Source of the DNA: Phoronis australis
Lineage: Eukaryota; Phoronida; Phoronidae
Direction of reading: 5' to 3'
NCBI GenBank assembly: GCA_002633005.1
Contig: NMRA01000018.1
Location: 1,766,427 to 1,830,426 of the forward strand
Length of the DNA stretch: 64,000 nt
A model generated the notes under the pieces. The model made no database searches and had not been told where the DNA came from. It saw only the letters and a list, made by a program, of their open reading frames with translations. Of the stretch, positions 24,941-37,270 are shown in pieces. Every line of letters starts with the position of its first letter. Within the stretch, counting starts at the first letter, position 1. The position numbers and the translations under genes were made by a program.

Positions 24941-26480
24941 CTACAACGGAAAATACAAAATGTGCAGCTCATATCCTAGAGGCCAAAAATGCAATTCATG
25001 CATCGATATATTGTGACTTTTTAAATTCCGTTTGATTACAACACAACTGCTTTGAGAAAGACCTACTTAATAACAAATAATAATTTCTAGTTGCGTTTCT
25101 ACACAAGTTATAAACTAAACTTAATAGGAAATATAGTTACACAGCCTACCATATGTTTTACTTCTGAAAATTTCAACTCTTGCAGGCAACTACACAAGGG
25201 GGGGGGCGCTACTGTATCACTTATTAATAAGCTTTAACCACTCAAATGTCAATCACCATCTTAGTTGACTAAAATTTGAGCCAAGGACAAAAAGATGCTT
25301 CGTAACCATACAAAGGCTCACATAAGGACATGGTGCCTGCGCCTTGAGAATTTTCTCAATTCAGGAGAGACTTCCTCCCCGCTCACTTCACGTCATTATG
25401 TTTCAAAAACAACATGGGCACTTGAGACTGTGAAATGGACACTTTTGAGTAACAGTGTTGCAGTATTCTGAAACCGATTATAATTGAAAGGTCAAGTAGC
25501 GAACCTTTCAGGGGACTTTCTACAGGTGGTGAGGGATTTCAACTTAATCTAAAAAAATCACAGAAATTTTAAATTCATTTCAGAAAGGAACAGGGGTGAT
25601 AGTTGGTCCCAATAAATCATGACATTGAGAGCCTTGCCATATGACATTTTTTCTTAGTTTCGATGCAGCTGCTCTCTACTGCCAAAACACCATCCGAGAA
25701 TAAGTCGTCTTAATCAATCAGTCACTTGATCTCATCCAGATAGGGGTATACCATTGAGTTTGTGTACTGGTAAATATTGCTGAATTAGCCAGGTTACTTT
25801 TTTCAAAAACACTAAAACAAGATTAAGAAGAATATGTTAATCCAGTATCTCATCAATATCATTGCTTATAACATGTTAATGAATTCAGATTAACATAACT
25901 AAAAATGTTTATGTAAACTTACCTAGTAACCGACATGTCGAATAAATATACATTTTACCCATTTTACATCTGTTTTAAACCAAGCGTAAATAACTAATTT
26001 TCACATATCAAGATTTGCCATTCCGCAATAATAATAATAATAATAAGCTGTTAGTACTTTTCCAAGATGGCAACTGTTCAGAAGCAGGGTCGAACAAGTG
26101 ATTGTTATGTCGCGGCAGCCCCAATGGTGCATAGAGAGCACTTTGTTTCACAACAGCTAAAGTTTGCCTACAATTTAGATTTTGCTACAAGTTGTACAAG
26201 TAGCGAGTTAACATGAATCACTAATGTTGAAAAAATAAATTATTTGTATATAACAGTTTTCAAAGAAGCTGATTTATCTCACTGAACTTGCTGAGTTTCA
26301 TTGGAATTTTGGCATAACATGCAATGAAAAACTACTAGAAATTTTAAAAATTGTAAATTTTCAGTCAAACATTTCCCCTCCAGATTTAATCAATTTTTCA
26401 AATTAGCATACCAAGAACATGAACTTGACAACATTTCCACCAAGTTCCGGCTTCATGAACCAAGCAAGTAGTTGGCTTAC
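24941..26480. other. FAM3-domain gene intron before the linker exons
   Basis: A G run near 25199 and an AAT microsatellite near 26028; no gene seen. Confidence 0.6.
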
Positions 26481-26564
26481 CTTGCAGAGGTGCTGTCAGG
26501 AAAAATGAGTTGAACGCATACATCAGCACCGCGGCACCAATCACCATCAGCAGAATGTGGCTCA
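26481..26564 (-). CDS. FAM3-domain gene, signal-anchor exon
   Basis: 27 full codons containing the stretch VIGAAVLMYAFNSFFL, a single hydrophobic segment suited to a type II anchor or uncleaved signal. The acceptor follows a pyrimidine-rich tract (CCTTGTAG) and the donor is GTAAGC. An internal ATG four codons before the GAAVL stretch is an alternative start. Confidence 0.7.
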
Positions 26565-27637
26565 CTACAAGGTCAAAGGTTAAATCCATTACCACCCAGG
26601 GTGCTCAAGACAAAAATGATGGAGGTGGCCTGATACCACCAGCTGTGCACCAAACTTGACTAGGCCACACAATTGGGTCCATTGTACTAATCACCTGACT
26701 CACAGGGATCCCTTGGCATGGAGTTTCTCGTGAGTGAAGTCTTCTAATCTTCCCTTTTTTTTTTCAGGTCGTTGTACTCGCACGATCTGGCGATTTCTAC
26801 CAGGCAAATTGTATGCTCTTCTAGCCGAAGACGGCGAAAACCACGATAAGCAGGGCAAATTTCCACTAATTGTTGGGGAGTCTTAACTTCCTAGCCATGC
26901 TGAGAGCAGTTTGAACAGGCCACGTGACCTGTGATGTTTCAGTGACAAGTATTTACTTAGACAAACTACCGGATAGCCAGCCTATCTTGGCATAAGGGTC
27001 TGCTGGAGCCTCTTGGCTCAACAGGACTTGGAAAATAAATTGTGTTTGTACGCAAGTGGTGCCAATGCTCCATGGATCTGCTGACGATTTATGCGCAGCC
27101 AGCTAACACTAGCAAACTGTGACAAGTAGCTGTGTGACCTTTTACATAAACTTCAAGAGCAATTCGATTCCAGAAATTCAACGTAGTTCAAACCAATCCC
27201 AGAAAATAGATTATTTCAGAGCAATGAACCAATCTAGAGGTGTAGCAATTTTAAATAAGAGTCCAGTCGTAACCTCCTGTAACACTTCAAAACATCACAT
27301 ATCTGCCAAAAATAAAAAGAATAGACACAATTTCCAAAAACCTGTTTTACCAGAGCACTGCTTCACTGTCCTGCGGAGTCCTCTAGACATCTTCAACTTT
27401 GTAGAGTTTATACTTGTATCTACATTATACAGCTAGTGGGCTTGTTGTAGTCACATTTTCAAATGCACGAGGTAGTCTGAAATGAGATGACAATACTTGT
27501 AATCAAGATAAATGCGACAAATATTAAGCTTTCAGGCATCAGCATTCTGTTAAACATACTTGCACTTACATGGACTATAAGAGCAACAGTCATTGTCTGC
27601 AATGCAGCAGCGCCCTCTCTGATTCTGTGATATTTAC

Positions 27638-27692
27638 CCACAATGCTTTGCATCTGAGGGGAACCTGGTCCCCAGATGTACACTGTTGCCAT
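27638..27692 (-). CDS. Candidate first coding exon of the FAM3-domain gene
   Basis: An ATG at the high end opens 18 codons (MATVYIWGPGSPQMQSIV) and ends at a weak GTAAAT donor in phase 1, the phase that the anchor exon needs. A stronger GTAAGT donor lies 68 bp further on (exon end 27570) but in phase 0, which would make this a 5' UTR exon with translation starting at the ATG inside the anchor exon. No homology supports either choice. Confidence 0.25.
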
Positions 27693-27804
27693 TCTTATTA
27701 CTAGTTTACATTAAGACTAGTAAGCGATTTGTCATTCTCACTTGAAGTTTTACTGTTGCACAATATTGCCAGGGTGAAGAGAACTAGACCGTGTGTTCAG
27801 TCAA

Positions 27805-28019
27805 ATGGAGCTTTTTTACTCTTTCAAGTCATCTAAAGTAAGTAATTTGCAAACATTAGAGAATTAATTTTATTAATTCCTTTAGACACGTTTTAAATTA
27901 ATAAACCTCTGTTGTTTCAGAAAAGTGGTAACAACATGGCGCAGTTAGATTGGTACGACGAGGGTGGCACCGAAGATAGGGCAGTAGAAAAAGTGATGAC
28001 CACAGTGTGGCCAAAATGA
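27805..28019 (+). CDS. Possible two-exon micro-protein (43 aa)
   Basis: Exon 27805-27837 (MELFYSFKSSK) joins in phase 0 across an 83-nt intron (perfect GTAAGT donor, TTGTTTCAG acceptor, AT-rich body) to 27921-28019, KSGNN, then MAQLDWYDEGGTEDRAVEKV and a short tail before TGA. The product is acidic in the middle and has no membrane segment. I do not recognise it. It lies head to head with the candidate first exon of the FAM3-domain gene, about 110 bp away. It may also be the 5' part of a longer gene or chance. Confidence 0.3.
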
Positions 28020-28489
28020 CGACTGACAAGAATGGGCCTCATTGTTATCTTCCTCCCCAAGCCACAATAATGCTTGCTAAACCACTTCACACATATGATA
28101 ACTATTAGGAGTTGAACGTGAATTCGCGAGTCAGAATTTTACAATGCACATACTATTACACATGCTTCCTATCAAAGTAAAACGAAGGTTTGTGGGAAAA
28201 GAAACGCTGCGTGAGAACAGATTTGCAGTACAAGAAGAAACTTTGTCACTTTGAAAGGGCTTTGGAAATGTACCGTTTAATACCAAACTTGCCATAATGA
28301 CGTATGCGTGCAGTGCTTATCATGACTGCTAATTACAGTGAATTCAATCATTCTTTAACCAGTTATAAGACAGCACACTGTATGTGCTCTGCATTTTACA
28401 CTTTGGTATCTGTATCGATGAAGATAATTAGCTTTTAGAGAATTCCAAATGCTTTGTAGTTCACTGTGTTTATTTAATATAAAAACTAA

Positions 28490-29350
28490 AACAAGAGCAA
28501 CGCAAAGCGTTGACGTGCACCCACCGTGTGCATCGCATATAGCACAGATACAAGGGATGATTTCCACTTTAAACACTGCAACTAAATGGAGCAACGACAG
28601 CCTCTAGGGGGCGCATAGCAACTCCGCAATGCTCTCCTCAATAGGAACACACCTGCCAAGCCCGTAAAAAAATAAAAACTGGCACTAGGGGCACACTGCA
28701 AGTCAGATGCACCCAAATGTCATCTGTAGTCCGGTTCAAAGAAATACAATTGCAGGGAGAAACAGCTAAGGATGCGAAAAAATCAAACTGCCACTAGGGA
28801 GTACCACAGTAGTTTAACTGTACAAAAATCGTCACCCATGCTCTTCCCAGTAGGAACACATTTACGAATTTTCGTAACGATTTATAGAATTGTTTGGCCG
28901 ATAGAGAGATGGACGCCAAAAACGGACTAAAACATGATAAAAAACAGCCACTAGGAGGCGTTCACTACGTCAAATCCATAAATCTATTTAAAAACAAAAA
29001 GATGTCATTGCCTCATTAATAGAAACTTATTTGTCAAACTTTATAAAAATCCATCAGGAAACTCTAAAGATACGGAAGAAAACGAAAAAATTAATAAAAT
29101 TACCAATAGGTGGCACAGCAGCTGATGGATAAGTCCGAATGTCGTCATCCGTTACAACCTTTATACAATTACACTTGCCAAATTTAACAAAGATCCTGCA
29201 GACGTTTTAGGAGGTACACTCACGGCCGCAAAGAAAACAAAACTGCCACCAGGAGGCAAAAATCCGTCCAGGAACTACAAACATACAGAGGATAACAGGA
29301 AAAAATAAATTTGCCACTATGAGACATAGCAGTGGTTAGATCTGTCCGTG
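28490..29350 (+). repeat. Hairpin-ended dispersed repeat, degenerate copy without hairpin
   Basis: Begins with a stretch shared with 20310-20480 (ACAAGAGCAACGC-like, then GCACAGATACA). Core-like motifs at 28601-28614 (CCTCTAGGGGGCGC) and 28948-28961. The 3' hairpin is not seen; a LINE remnant follows. Confidence 0.65.
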
Positions 29351-29394
29351 GCTACCATGTCTCCTGGGGCCAGCAGTGATGGCGGCACTGTCTA

Positions 29395-30125
29395 GGCCTG
29401 AAGCAAAGTGATATGTCTTCTGACAGCAATGTAAGGAGTTTGCATATGAAAACAATGGTTCGATCCACCTTGGAATACGCTTCTACTGTTTGGTACCCCA
29501 ATACCTACACTATACTGCTGTAGAAAAAGTATAGAAGAAAGCTGCTCATTAGGTCACGAGACAGTTCAATCGCCTATCCTCTGCTGGGTCATCTGTACCT
29601 TAAACTTTCTCACCCTCAGCCATAGACACACAGCTACAGGCACAAATCTGTCGGCTGAAATTGTTTTATAAGTATGGTAATAAGTCGGTGATCATCAACT
29701 CTGATGTTGCCCCCGTTGCCGATTCTGCTTTCCTTGGCATCCGTACCAGAAGGTCATCAAATTATAACATACCAATAATTAGGACAGATTACAAGAAAGA
29801 GTTTCTTTCCTAGAACAGCCTCGCACTGAAATACCTTGCCGGGCTACATTACAACAGCCCCACCTCTTGGTTTGTCAAAACGCTATCTGCCTTCCGACTA
29901 TGTTACTTCAAAGTAACATAGTCGAATGCCTCCATCTGGGGCACCCGCTTACTGTCTGCCCAATAGGTAAATGACCTAGCTATGTTAACCAATCTCTCGT
30001 CCCCTAAGTATAAATCTTTAAACTTGTTATAGTTGTTTTTGTCTTTTTTATCTTCATTGTTATACTGTGACATAATACTCTGAAGAGAGTGTGGTCACTA
30101 GAACCAAGAAGAAGACCAAGTTTAG
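29395..30125 (+). pseudogene. Decayed CR1/Jockey-type LINE 3' end
   Basis: Broken frames encode VRSLHMKTMVRSTLEYASTV followed by WYPNT, the well-known L-V-R-x-x-L-E-Y-A-x-x-V-W-x-P of reverse transcriptase C-termini, then KVYRRKLL-type residues and SFFPRTASHWNTLP. Several stops and frameshifts. The 3' UTR-like tail ends in ACCAAGAAGAAGACC, like many CR1/Jockey families. Confidence 0.7.
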
Positions 30126-30439
30126 AAAAAAAGAAAAAAGAAAACTGAAGTTTGTAAAATTTTAATACCTTAATTTTCTCTTAAGTGACACCATTCAAAA
30201 GCCCTGGAAAATATGTTTTATAACACTGGGTAAAATGTTGAAGAAGTATTTAAAAGTATTTATACGGATTACATCCAAATTATGTGAGAAGACTGAACTC
30301 TGAAGTGAAAAGGTGACAAAAATGGGTAGCCCTACCTGGCCCCTATGCTTAACTAAACTAGCTCTAGACAGTGACTGCCGTCTCTAACTGGCCTCAGGAG
30401 ATGATGAAGCATCATACGCCAGAGGCCTTCACTGGCTTC

Positions 30440-31960
30440 AGCGAATTATGTCTCACACTGATTAAAACATCAGTGTACCTTTATATTGTGACACCTTCGG
30501 AGGCCGTCAATGTTTTTAATGCCTTCCAACTAGAACACATACTCCCGTTATCAAACTTTTTCTTCAAGCAGTCCTTCATTCAGTTGCCCAACTTGGAAAC
30601 TGGCCTCCTATTTTTAGTCATAGTGTATATCCGCCTGGAGAGCGTGCAGTGTTACACATGGCCAGTTGCCGATTTGGGCTACGACGAGTTGGAAGGAATT
30701 AAAGACAAACACGGCACCGTCGCCAAAAAGATGTTCATATATGCACAAAACGTAATTAAAACAAAGTGAATTTAATATTTTTAACCAGTTTGAGGCACAA
30801 TTCGCTGAAAAGCTTCCGGCGTATGAAGTTCGTACTTCACTCTCTCTACTACTAGTATACTGGGGAACCCAATGTTCGTCCGCCTAAGCATAAAACCGAC
30901 TTGCTGTTGTACTCACCGAATTATTTCACTTCAAAGNGCCGGAAGCTTTTCGGCGAATTATGCCTCGCACCGACTAAACCATCAAAGTCACGTTGTTATA
31001 AATACCTTTTGCGCATAGAGGAACACCTGAGGAGGTTGTCGATGTGTTTAATTCCTTCCAACTCGAACAAATACTCCCATTATCAAACTTTTTCTTCGAG
31101 CAGTCCCTATTTCAGTTCCCAAAATCGTGAACTCACCATTTTTATACTGCGCACGCTAGGTGATGTGAATTCATGACCTCAATCTTTAAATAGCCCAAAG
31201 GTGAGCCATTGCGGTCTTGTCAGTGAAATGTTCGTTTCCAAAATGCCACCACATATACTTGTCTTTAATTGGCGTTACTTGAAACTGATTGTATTTCAAT
31301 GAATCATTGTTTGTATTTGACAAAAATAAATGCTGTTGATATGACATTTAATAGTCTTTGACATTTTAATGTTTAACAACACGGCAAATGCACGGCTGGT
31401 TCCCGGGAGCACGTACGCGAAGGGCGGGAACTTCAGCTTTCAAAGTTCGCCGGTAGGTCCGCAACTTCTGACCTTCGGCCTAGTTAAAAAAATGAAAAAG
31501 TTGATTTCACAATTTTGGGAACTGAAATAGGTACTGCTCGAAGAAAAAGTTTCATAACGGGAGTATTTGTTTGAGTTGGAAGGAATTAAACACATCGACA
31601 ACCTCCTAAGGTGTTCCTCTATGCGCAAAAGGTATTTATAACAACGTGACTTTGATGGTTTAGTCGGTGCGAGGCATAATTCGCCGAAAAGCTTCCGGCG
31701 TACAGAGCGTCTATAGCCTCTGCATCGCCTCTGCTTCGGGCCAACAGAGGCGATGGTCATTGTCTACCGCCAGGAGAGCGTTGCCGATTTGGGCTACGAC
31801 GAGTTGGGAGGAATTAAAGACATACACGGCACCATCGCCAAAAAGATGTTCATATATGCACAAAACGTAATTAAAACAAAGTGAATTTAATATTTTTAAT
31901 CAGTTTGAGGCATAATTCGCTGAAAAGCTTCCGGCGTATGAAGTTCCTACTTCACTCTCT
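30440..31960. repeat. Cluster of inverted and direct repeat pieces upstream of DSTYK
   Basis: Copies of a 200-bp arm containing GCTTTTCGGCGAATTATGCC occur at about 30440-30600 (+), 30937-31130 (+), 31490-31700 (-), with shorter ends at about 30795-30830 (-) and 31905-31945 (-). A direct copy of about 130 bp joins 30665-30795 and 31785-31905. The stretch 30845-30936 is the complement of 33480-33562 in the intron-1 element. One-base gap at 30937. Confidence 0.7.
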
Positions 31961-32199
31961 CTCTAGTCTCTGGAGTCTGGGCAGGGGCAGTGCCATGGGA
32001 CAGCCCGAGAACGATGGTCACTGTCTAAACTGTCTCCAACTACACTCGAAAGTTACACATAGTGGCGTGACGTTCATAGTTTAGCCTTGGTTTAGCATAC
32101 TTTGAGGTAAAACTCATGGCGTACAGGATGGGATATGCCACCGCCTATTCTTACCCTAAAAACAAGACCTAGTTGTCGAAACGACATACTTCGGCGTCG

Positions 32200-32338
32200 A
32201 CCATGATCACTTTCCGACCAATGAAACTTGCTTTTTCAAATATAACATGTACTCTTATCTATCATCTGATTGGTTTAATTCTGCGATCGAGACATTCCGC
32301 TATTTTCACCGGAGTTAGCCGGGAAGGACCAGAGTGAG
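32200..32338 (+). promoter_or_regulatory. Likely proximal promoter/5' UTR of DSTYK
   Basis: Two opposed CCAAT boxes lie 117 and 66 bp before the start codon (CCAAT at 32218-32222; ATTGG at 32269-32273), the usual spacing of NF-Y sites in housekeeping promoters. I see no TATA box in a clear position. The transcription start is not determined. Confidence 0.4.
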
Positions 32339-32474
32339 ATGACTTCCGCGATGGCTGCTAACTTGCCAAACGAAGTTAACAAATTTTGTGCAAATTTGGC
32401 AAAAATTAGAAGAAGCTTAAACGAAACTAAAAGTTGTTTTAGTGACATAAGCGCGCACGGGAATATAGGTGCAG
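32339..32474 (+). CDS. DSTYK: DSTYK exon 1
   Basis: The start ATG begins MTSAMAANLPNEVNKFCANL, followed by ARIRRSLNET-type basic helix residues that match the vertebrate N-terminus (R-R-x-L-x-x-x-x-x-x-L-x-E-T). Ends in phase 1 at a perfect GTAAGT donor. Confidence 0.85.
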
Positions 32475-32585
32475 GTAAGTGGATTGAGTTCAAGGTTGTT
32501 TTAGCAGTGTTAGTCGTTTGTTTGGTTGCTGACATACTGTCTGTGTTGTGTTGTTGTGATGAAGTAACTCACACAGGCATCTTCA

Positions 32586-34082
32586 GCTTCTGATTATCCC
32601 CAATACACTATATAATACTACAAGGTATGACACTCCGGACAAGAAATTCCACGGGTGCTTCACTTCAGTCGTCCATAGCAAACACAAATCTCAATAAATT
32701 TACACAAAACAGGTTCAACAAACCATGAGGAATTTTTCTCCCAACGAATATAGTCCGGTTACCTATTGTCGTCAGGCTCCAAAGGTCGTCCGCCATCTTG
32801 TTTCGCGTGCAGCGCAACCACGCGGGACTTAGCGTTCCAATTTGGAGTGCTCGTGTGCACGTTAGGTACTAACTTATCGGAATAGACACTCATCAAAGTA
32901 ATGAGACAAAAATCGGTGAGTTTACCGATTGTTTTTTAAAACCACTTAAAAATCAGTAGATTTTACTAATACACTTTTTTGTGCGTTTTCAGAAGATGTT
33001 TTCGAATTTAAATTTTCTTCCGACGGGACACAAAACATGATCCAGGGTTTGTTTATGCAATGTATCTGTTTGTCCCAGGCACTAGTAGGATCTAGAAGGC
33101 CAAAGGAAAAATCCGCAGACAAATGCGATACGCTGGGTTCTTAACATTTTTGCCTCACGCATTCACCATTAAACTGCATTGAAATGTTGTCCAATTGGCT
33201 TTTATTGGAAACCACAGTGCAGAGCTCAACATCAAAGCTTCAAATCGAGTTTATGTCAATAAAAACAGGCTGTTGCAATTTTCATTACTTCGTTGGCCTT
33301 TTTCTGCATGTTTCTCAGTTTTTACAAAAGGGGGCAGCATATGACGACCTTAGGTGTCACAATAAAATGGCTGCCGAAGGCAGTGCACATTTGAAATAAC
33401 TCGGCACAAATTAAAGAAAACTTCCGAATCGATGAATGCGGTATATCTGTGAGAGTTAAATCGAATCCTATTCAGATCATAACTTTGAAGTGGAATAATT
33501 CGGTGAGTACAACAGCAAGTCGGTTTTATGCTTAGGCGGACGACCATTGGGTTCCCGAGTATACCATATAGGCATATACGATGTCCTGCTTCACCCAGTT
33601 CGATAGAAATTCGTGGTTAAAGCTCAAAAATGTTTGCAAAAAGCCCGTCCGGAGATACTCCTTTGTAAATCAGACTATACGGAATTGTCCAATGAGTTAC
33701 GAATGAATGGCAATTGCCGATTTGTCACAGAAAAAGTTATTTAAACCGTGACTAATCGGCTATTGACGTTCATCCGTAACTCATTGGATAATTCCGTAAT
33801 AATCGCTCTTGACCTCGATTTACAAAGGAGTTTCTCCGTACGGAATTTTTGGGAAGATTTTTGTGCTTTGATCGCGAATTTCTTGTGAACTGGGTGAAGC
33901 AGGACACCGTAAATGGTATTGGGAGAAAGAACAATTCCTCATGGTTTGTTGAACGTCTGTTTTGTGTAAATTTATTGAGTTTTGTGTTTGCTATGGATGG
34001 CTGAAGTGAAGCACCCGTGGAATTTCTAGTCCGGGGTATCATACCTTATTTAGACCTATGTGTATTAGGGACGATCAGAAGC
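32586..34082. mobile_element. TIR element of about 1.5 kb in DSTYK intron 1
   Basis: Inverted arms 32586-32750 and 33915-34082 (left edge GCTTCTGATTATCCC, right edge its complement with mismatches; further matches across AAACCATGAGGAATT). Inside is another inverted pair, 33577-33700 with 33765-33912. No transposase frame is visible, so it is non-autonomous. Confidence 0.75.
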
Positions 34083-37000
34083 AAAGGATACCTGTGGATG
34101 AAGTTAGTGTTAACAAAAAGAAGCCCTGCCACTCAGCCACCAGGGGGTGAGACCATCTGATCCATCAGTCAGCTCACCTGGAATTGCCAAACAACATTCT
34201 GTGAGTCTCCTCCAAATAGCTTGGCGAAAAGACAAATGTTATTACAAGACAAGGAATCAAAAAAATGAAGCTAGGCCAAAGTCCCTAGACTAGCCTAGTG
34301 ACGCCTAGCAGGGATAGAGTTGTGTTATCGAAAGCTACCCAGAATTATTCTAGAAGAATATCCTGGCCTCTTCCATAGGCCCTGGTGCAAAGCCATCGTT
34401 GAGTACACTAAATTAGTAACTGGTGCTAAAATATCATGACTTCAACATCTGGCACCCTGAACATCAAACCAAGAGAAGTGCACCAAGGAATCAGTCAAGC
34501 AGTCTGCACTAAATCAGAAAATCTTGTTGCGAACGTAGTGCTCTCTTGTTGGCGTTATTTGGTGCTGTCGGTGTTCATCCCTGTGTGTGTGTTGTTTTCA
34601 TGGTGAACCTGAATATTAGTCAATTTGAACGCTGTCTTATGGGTACACCTCTGGTCTGTGAAGACATACTATTCAGAGTGTCCTGGCTTGAGTCCATTTG
34701 CGCATTACTTAAGTGAAGTCTGAAGGCTATAAGTCCAGTAAGTCTATCTCTTTAACTGCCTGCTTGCAGGCGGCGTGTACTATAATCTCGAGTAACTTGA
34801 GAACAGAAAGTCATAGAGAGCATTCAATGAGACACTGTACATATGTGTCTTAAAGAGATTCGTCCAGGTACCAAATTTCCAAAAGATTTTCTCAAACCAT
34901 CACGAAACTAGAGCTCCAAAAGCAATTTTTTGAAAAGAGGCTATCACAGACCCACCTAAAAACAATGCTAACTGTGAAATTGACAGCAGGCTTTTTCTTT
35001 GTTACAAAGTGGTAGAGTATACTGTACATAAATGGTGTTTATGACAGTAGAACCATTTCCTAATTTCGAGAAATAACTATTATCTAATTTGACCTAATTA
35101 TGCAGCCACACACACCTACGCACAGACATATGCCATCACCCCTGTTTATCCGACATCCATTGCTGTTTCTCTAAAACCCTTTGAAGGATTTTTGTAAAAT
35201 TGTTCCTAGAATCTGACGACTGCTGTGTCTCTTAGAGAGATAATTTTAGTTTTTTATGCTTTCCTGTTTTCGTAACGGTTTCTTGACATATTTTCATGAA
35301 ATTTTACAGCACTACCTTCCCATTGTCTAGTGGATTCAACGTTTTATGTGTCACCTTGTGACTATTTTTACTATTCTTGATAGTATTTTTGGTACGAAAT
35401 TGCTCAAACAAATACATTCTGACCTTCGGTAGTTGCGTTCCTGCTTAGAAAAGCAGGGTTGAGTTAAGCTTTGGATGGTTGCAACTTCTCTGGCACCTCC
35501 TATTGCCATTTTTTACATCTGTGGCTGTATGTCCTAAACCCCTATAGGATCTTTAAACAAGTTAAATTTCTGTGGATGTGGCAGAAGATGATGGTGACAT
35601 TCAGATGAAGCTGATTACCTCTGGGCTGCTAAGAGACAATCGTAGTACTTTTACTTTTTCCTCGGAATCTTCAGAGTTCCTTGTCAAATTTTGATGAAAA
35701 TTGCCTGCATAGCTATCTGTTACGGAAACACTGTACCTTCCCATTTTCAGATAGATTCCCCATATTTTAGACCACCTTTTGAGGCTTTTGTTATGTGCCT
35801 TTAATGGCCAACAGTTTTGAAGGTCATTATGAAAATTGGCATATCGTTCTTTCTGTGAAGACTGCACAGTGACAAAGATTTTTGCATGCCAATTGGTACT
35901 TTATCCCATTGTTGGTGAAACGATTTTTTGAGCATGTGGCTCTGAATCATAGGACACTCTTCTAGGTCACTCCATTTGCCTCTTGTTTACAGCATCCTGT
36001 CAGGTATCTCTTTTGAAAACATTGGTTCTATTAAGTGGGCAATACACAATGCTCAGACCTTATTGTCACCTGTAGTTGAAGAGGTATTTATTTATATAGG
36101 AAATTACACTTGGGCTTTATAATTGATATTTTCCAAAGTGTTAAATTGAGTGTGCGATTTAAGTGAGGCAAGCAGTTTCCAGCCTCGTACAAATAAGTTA
36201 GAGAAAAGTATGAATTTTTCCTAACAATTTTGGATGTGCTAAATGAAGTGAGTATGCGAGATAAGTAGAGAATTACTGTCATATAAAATTATGCATTTAG
36301 AAACTAAAGTTATAAATAACCTAATTGACATGTATGCGTATTTAGTGAAACTTCTACATAACGTTAGATTTATTTGTTGACAGCGGACCGTCATTAGAAT
36401 TTTTATTTTTGACTTTATACAAATGTGCCATTAGTTAGGTCACGTGAATGTCTTCTCAGTAGAAATTTGTGAAAAAGAAATATACATTGGTATCAAAATA
36501 ATTGCACCAATCACATGACCAAATTTTGTTTACTAAAAATGTCAATATTTTCTAAATTGTTTCGGTATCCTTTTTGTTTCATGCGCGTTTTAATTTTTGA
36601 TAAGAATCGATGAAAGTCCTAATTTTTGATAACCCTTCATGCATAAGTGAAAATTTCGAAAACACTTCCTGTCAGCCCTTTTGGGAACTGTGTATAAAGT
36701 ATAGTGTCTGAAAGTTTCCTTGGAAACCGATCAGCCATTTCTGAGATATGCCATTTCGAAGTTTGCCAGATTTTCACATTCTTGTGTGGCCCCACATAAT
36801 ATTAACCAATCAAAATGTTTCCCATCCATCAATAAAGACAGGTGGTCCCTTCTAGTTCCACTTTTTTCTTCTCATTACTCCATGGTAACCATTTTTGCCT
36901 ATGTCAAATTTTTCCACGAATGACATAATTAAAAAGTTAAAATTTTGTCTGATTATTTTTGCTATGTACTGCAGCTGAATATAAAGAGTTAAAATAAAAT

Positions 37001-37219
37001 TCATCCTAGAAAATATTTACCAAGACAAACGTGGCGTTTACTTGATTGCTGTTTTTAGCTTTTGTATCAAGATCATTGGAAGCAAAACTGCTCTGTTGTA
37101 GGACAGTTCATTTTTTTACATTGTGTTTCATTATGTTGCCTTTAAACGGATTTAAAACATGTTCTTTATTTTTACTGATCTAATATTTAATTTAATTGTT
37201 GTATTTACTTGTTTTTAAG
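34083..37219. other. DSTYK: DSTYK intron 1, right part
   Basis: Apart from the inverted relic at 34850-35870, no gene or defined element. Confidence 0.55.
34850..35870 (-). repeat. Hairpin-ended dispersed repeat, inverted relic
   Basis: Complementary, decayed phrases of the same family ('ctctaaaaccctttgaagga', 'tttcatgaaattttac') without a clear hairpin or a good core motif. Within DSTYK intron 1. Confidence 0.5.
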
Positions 37220-37270
37220 AACTTGCTTCTGAGGCTTTGGAGATTGAGGACTCGACTGGTGAAGAAAATG
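37220..37270 (+). CDS. DSTYK: DSTYK exon 2 (small)
   Basis: A 51-nt exon, LASEALEIEDSTGEEN, flanked by phase-1 junctions that fit exons 1 and 3. The acceptor has a TTTTTAAG end and the donor is a weak GTTATT. The region is poorly conserved in the family, so support comes mainly from phase. Confidence 0.55.

Larger units (their letters stand above)
2118..27692 (-). other. Gene locus: membrane-anchored protein with two tandem FAM3/ILEI domains
   Basis: Fourteen minus-strand exons splice in frame with GT-AG sites into about 437 codons. Order: hydrophobic anchor (residues about 4-25), linker to about 73, FAM3 domain 1 (about 74-245), short linker, FAM3 domain 2 (about 280-435). Both domains show the family landmarks: a cysteine pair near the start, G-P-x-I-C, R-G-x-N-x-V, F-D-T-Y, F-R-D-x-x-V-x-V-G, and a final cysteine followed by a proline. 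FAM3 proteins are secreted, cytokine-like globular proteins; the same fold forms the stem domain of POMGNT1 and part of CEMIP. I infer a lumenal or extracellular ligand- or sugar-binding role, anchored by the N-terminal segment; a catalytic domain is not visible. Vertebrate FAM3A-D have one domain, so this tandem form is unlike them. The start is unresolved: either a short upstream exon or the ATG inside the anchor exon. The gene may continue left of the window. Confidence 0.85.

Noticed and set aside
30371-31176. Plus frames with RIEEHLRRLSMCLIPSNSNK-type residues
   Set aside because: The same residues appear from the opposite strand at 31440-31760; it is an inverted repeat, not a gene.
32275-32535. 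Minus-strand frame over DSTYK exon 1
   Set aside because: Shadow of exon 1; no independent support.
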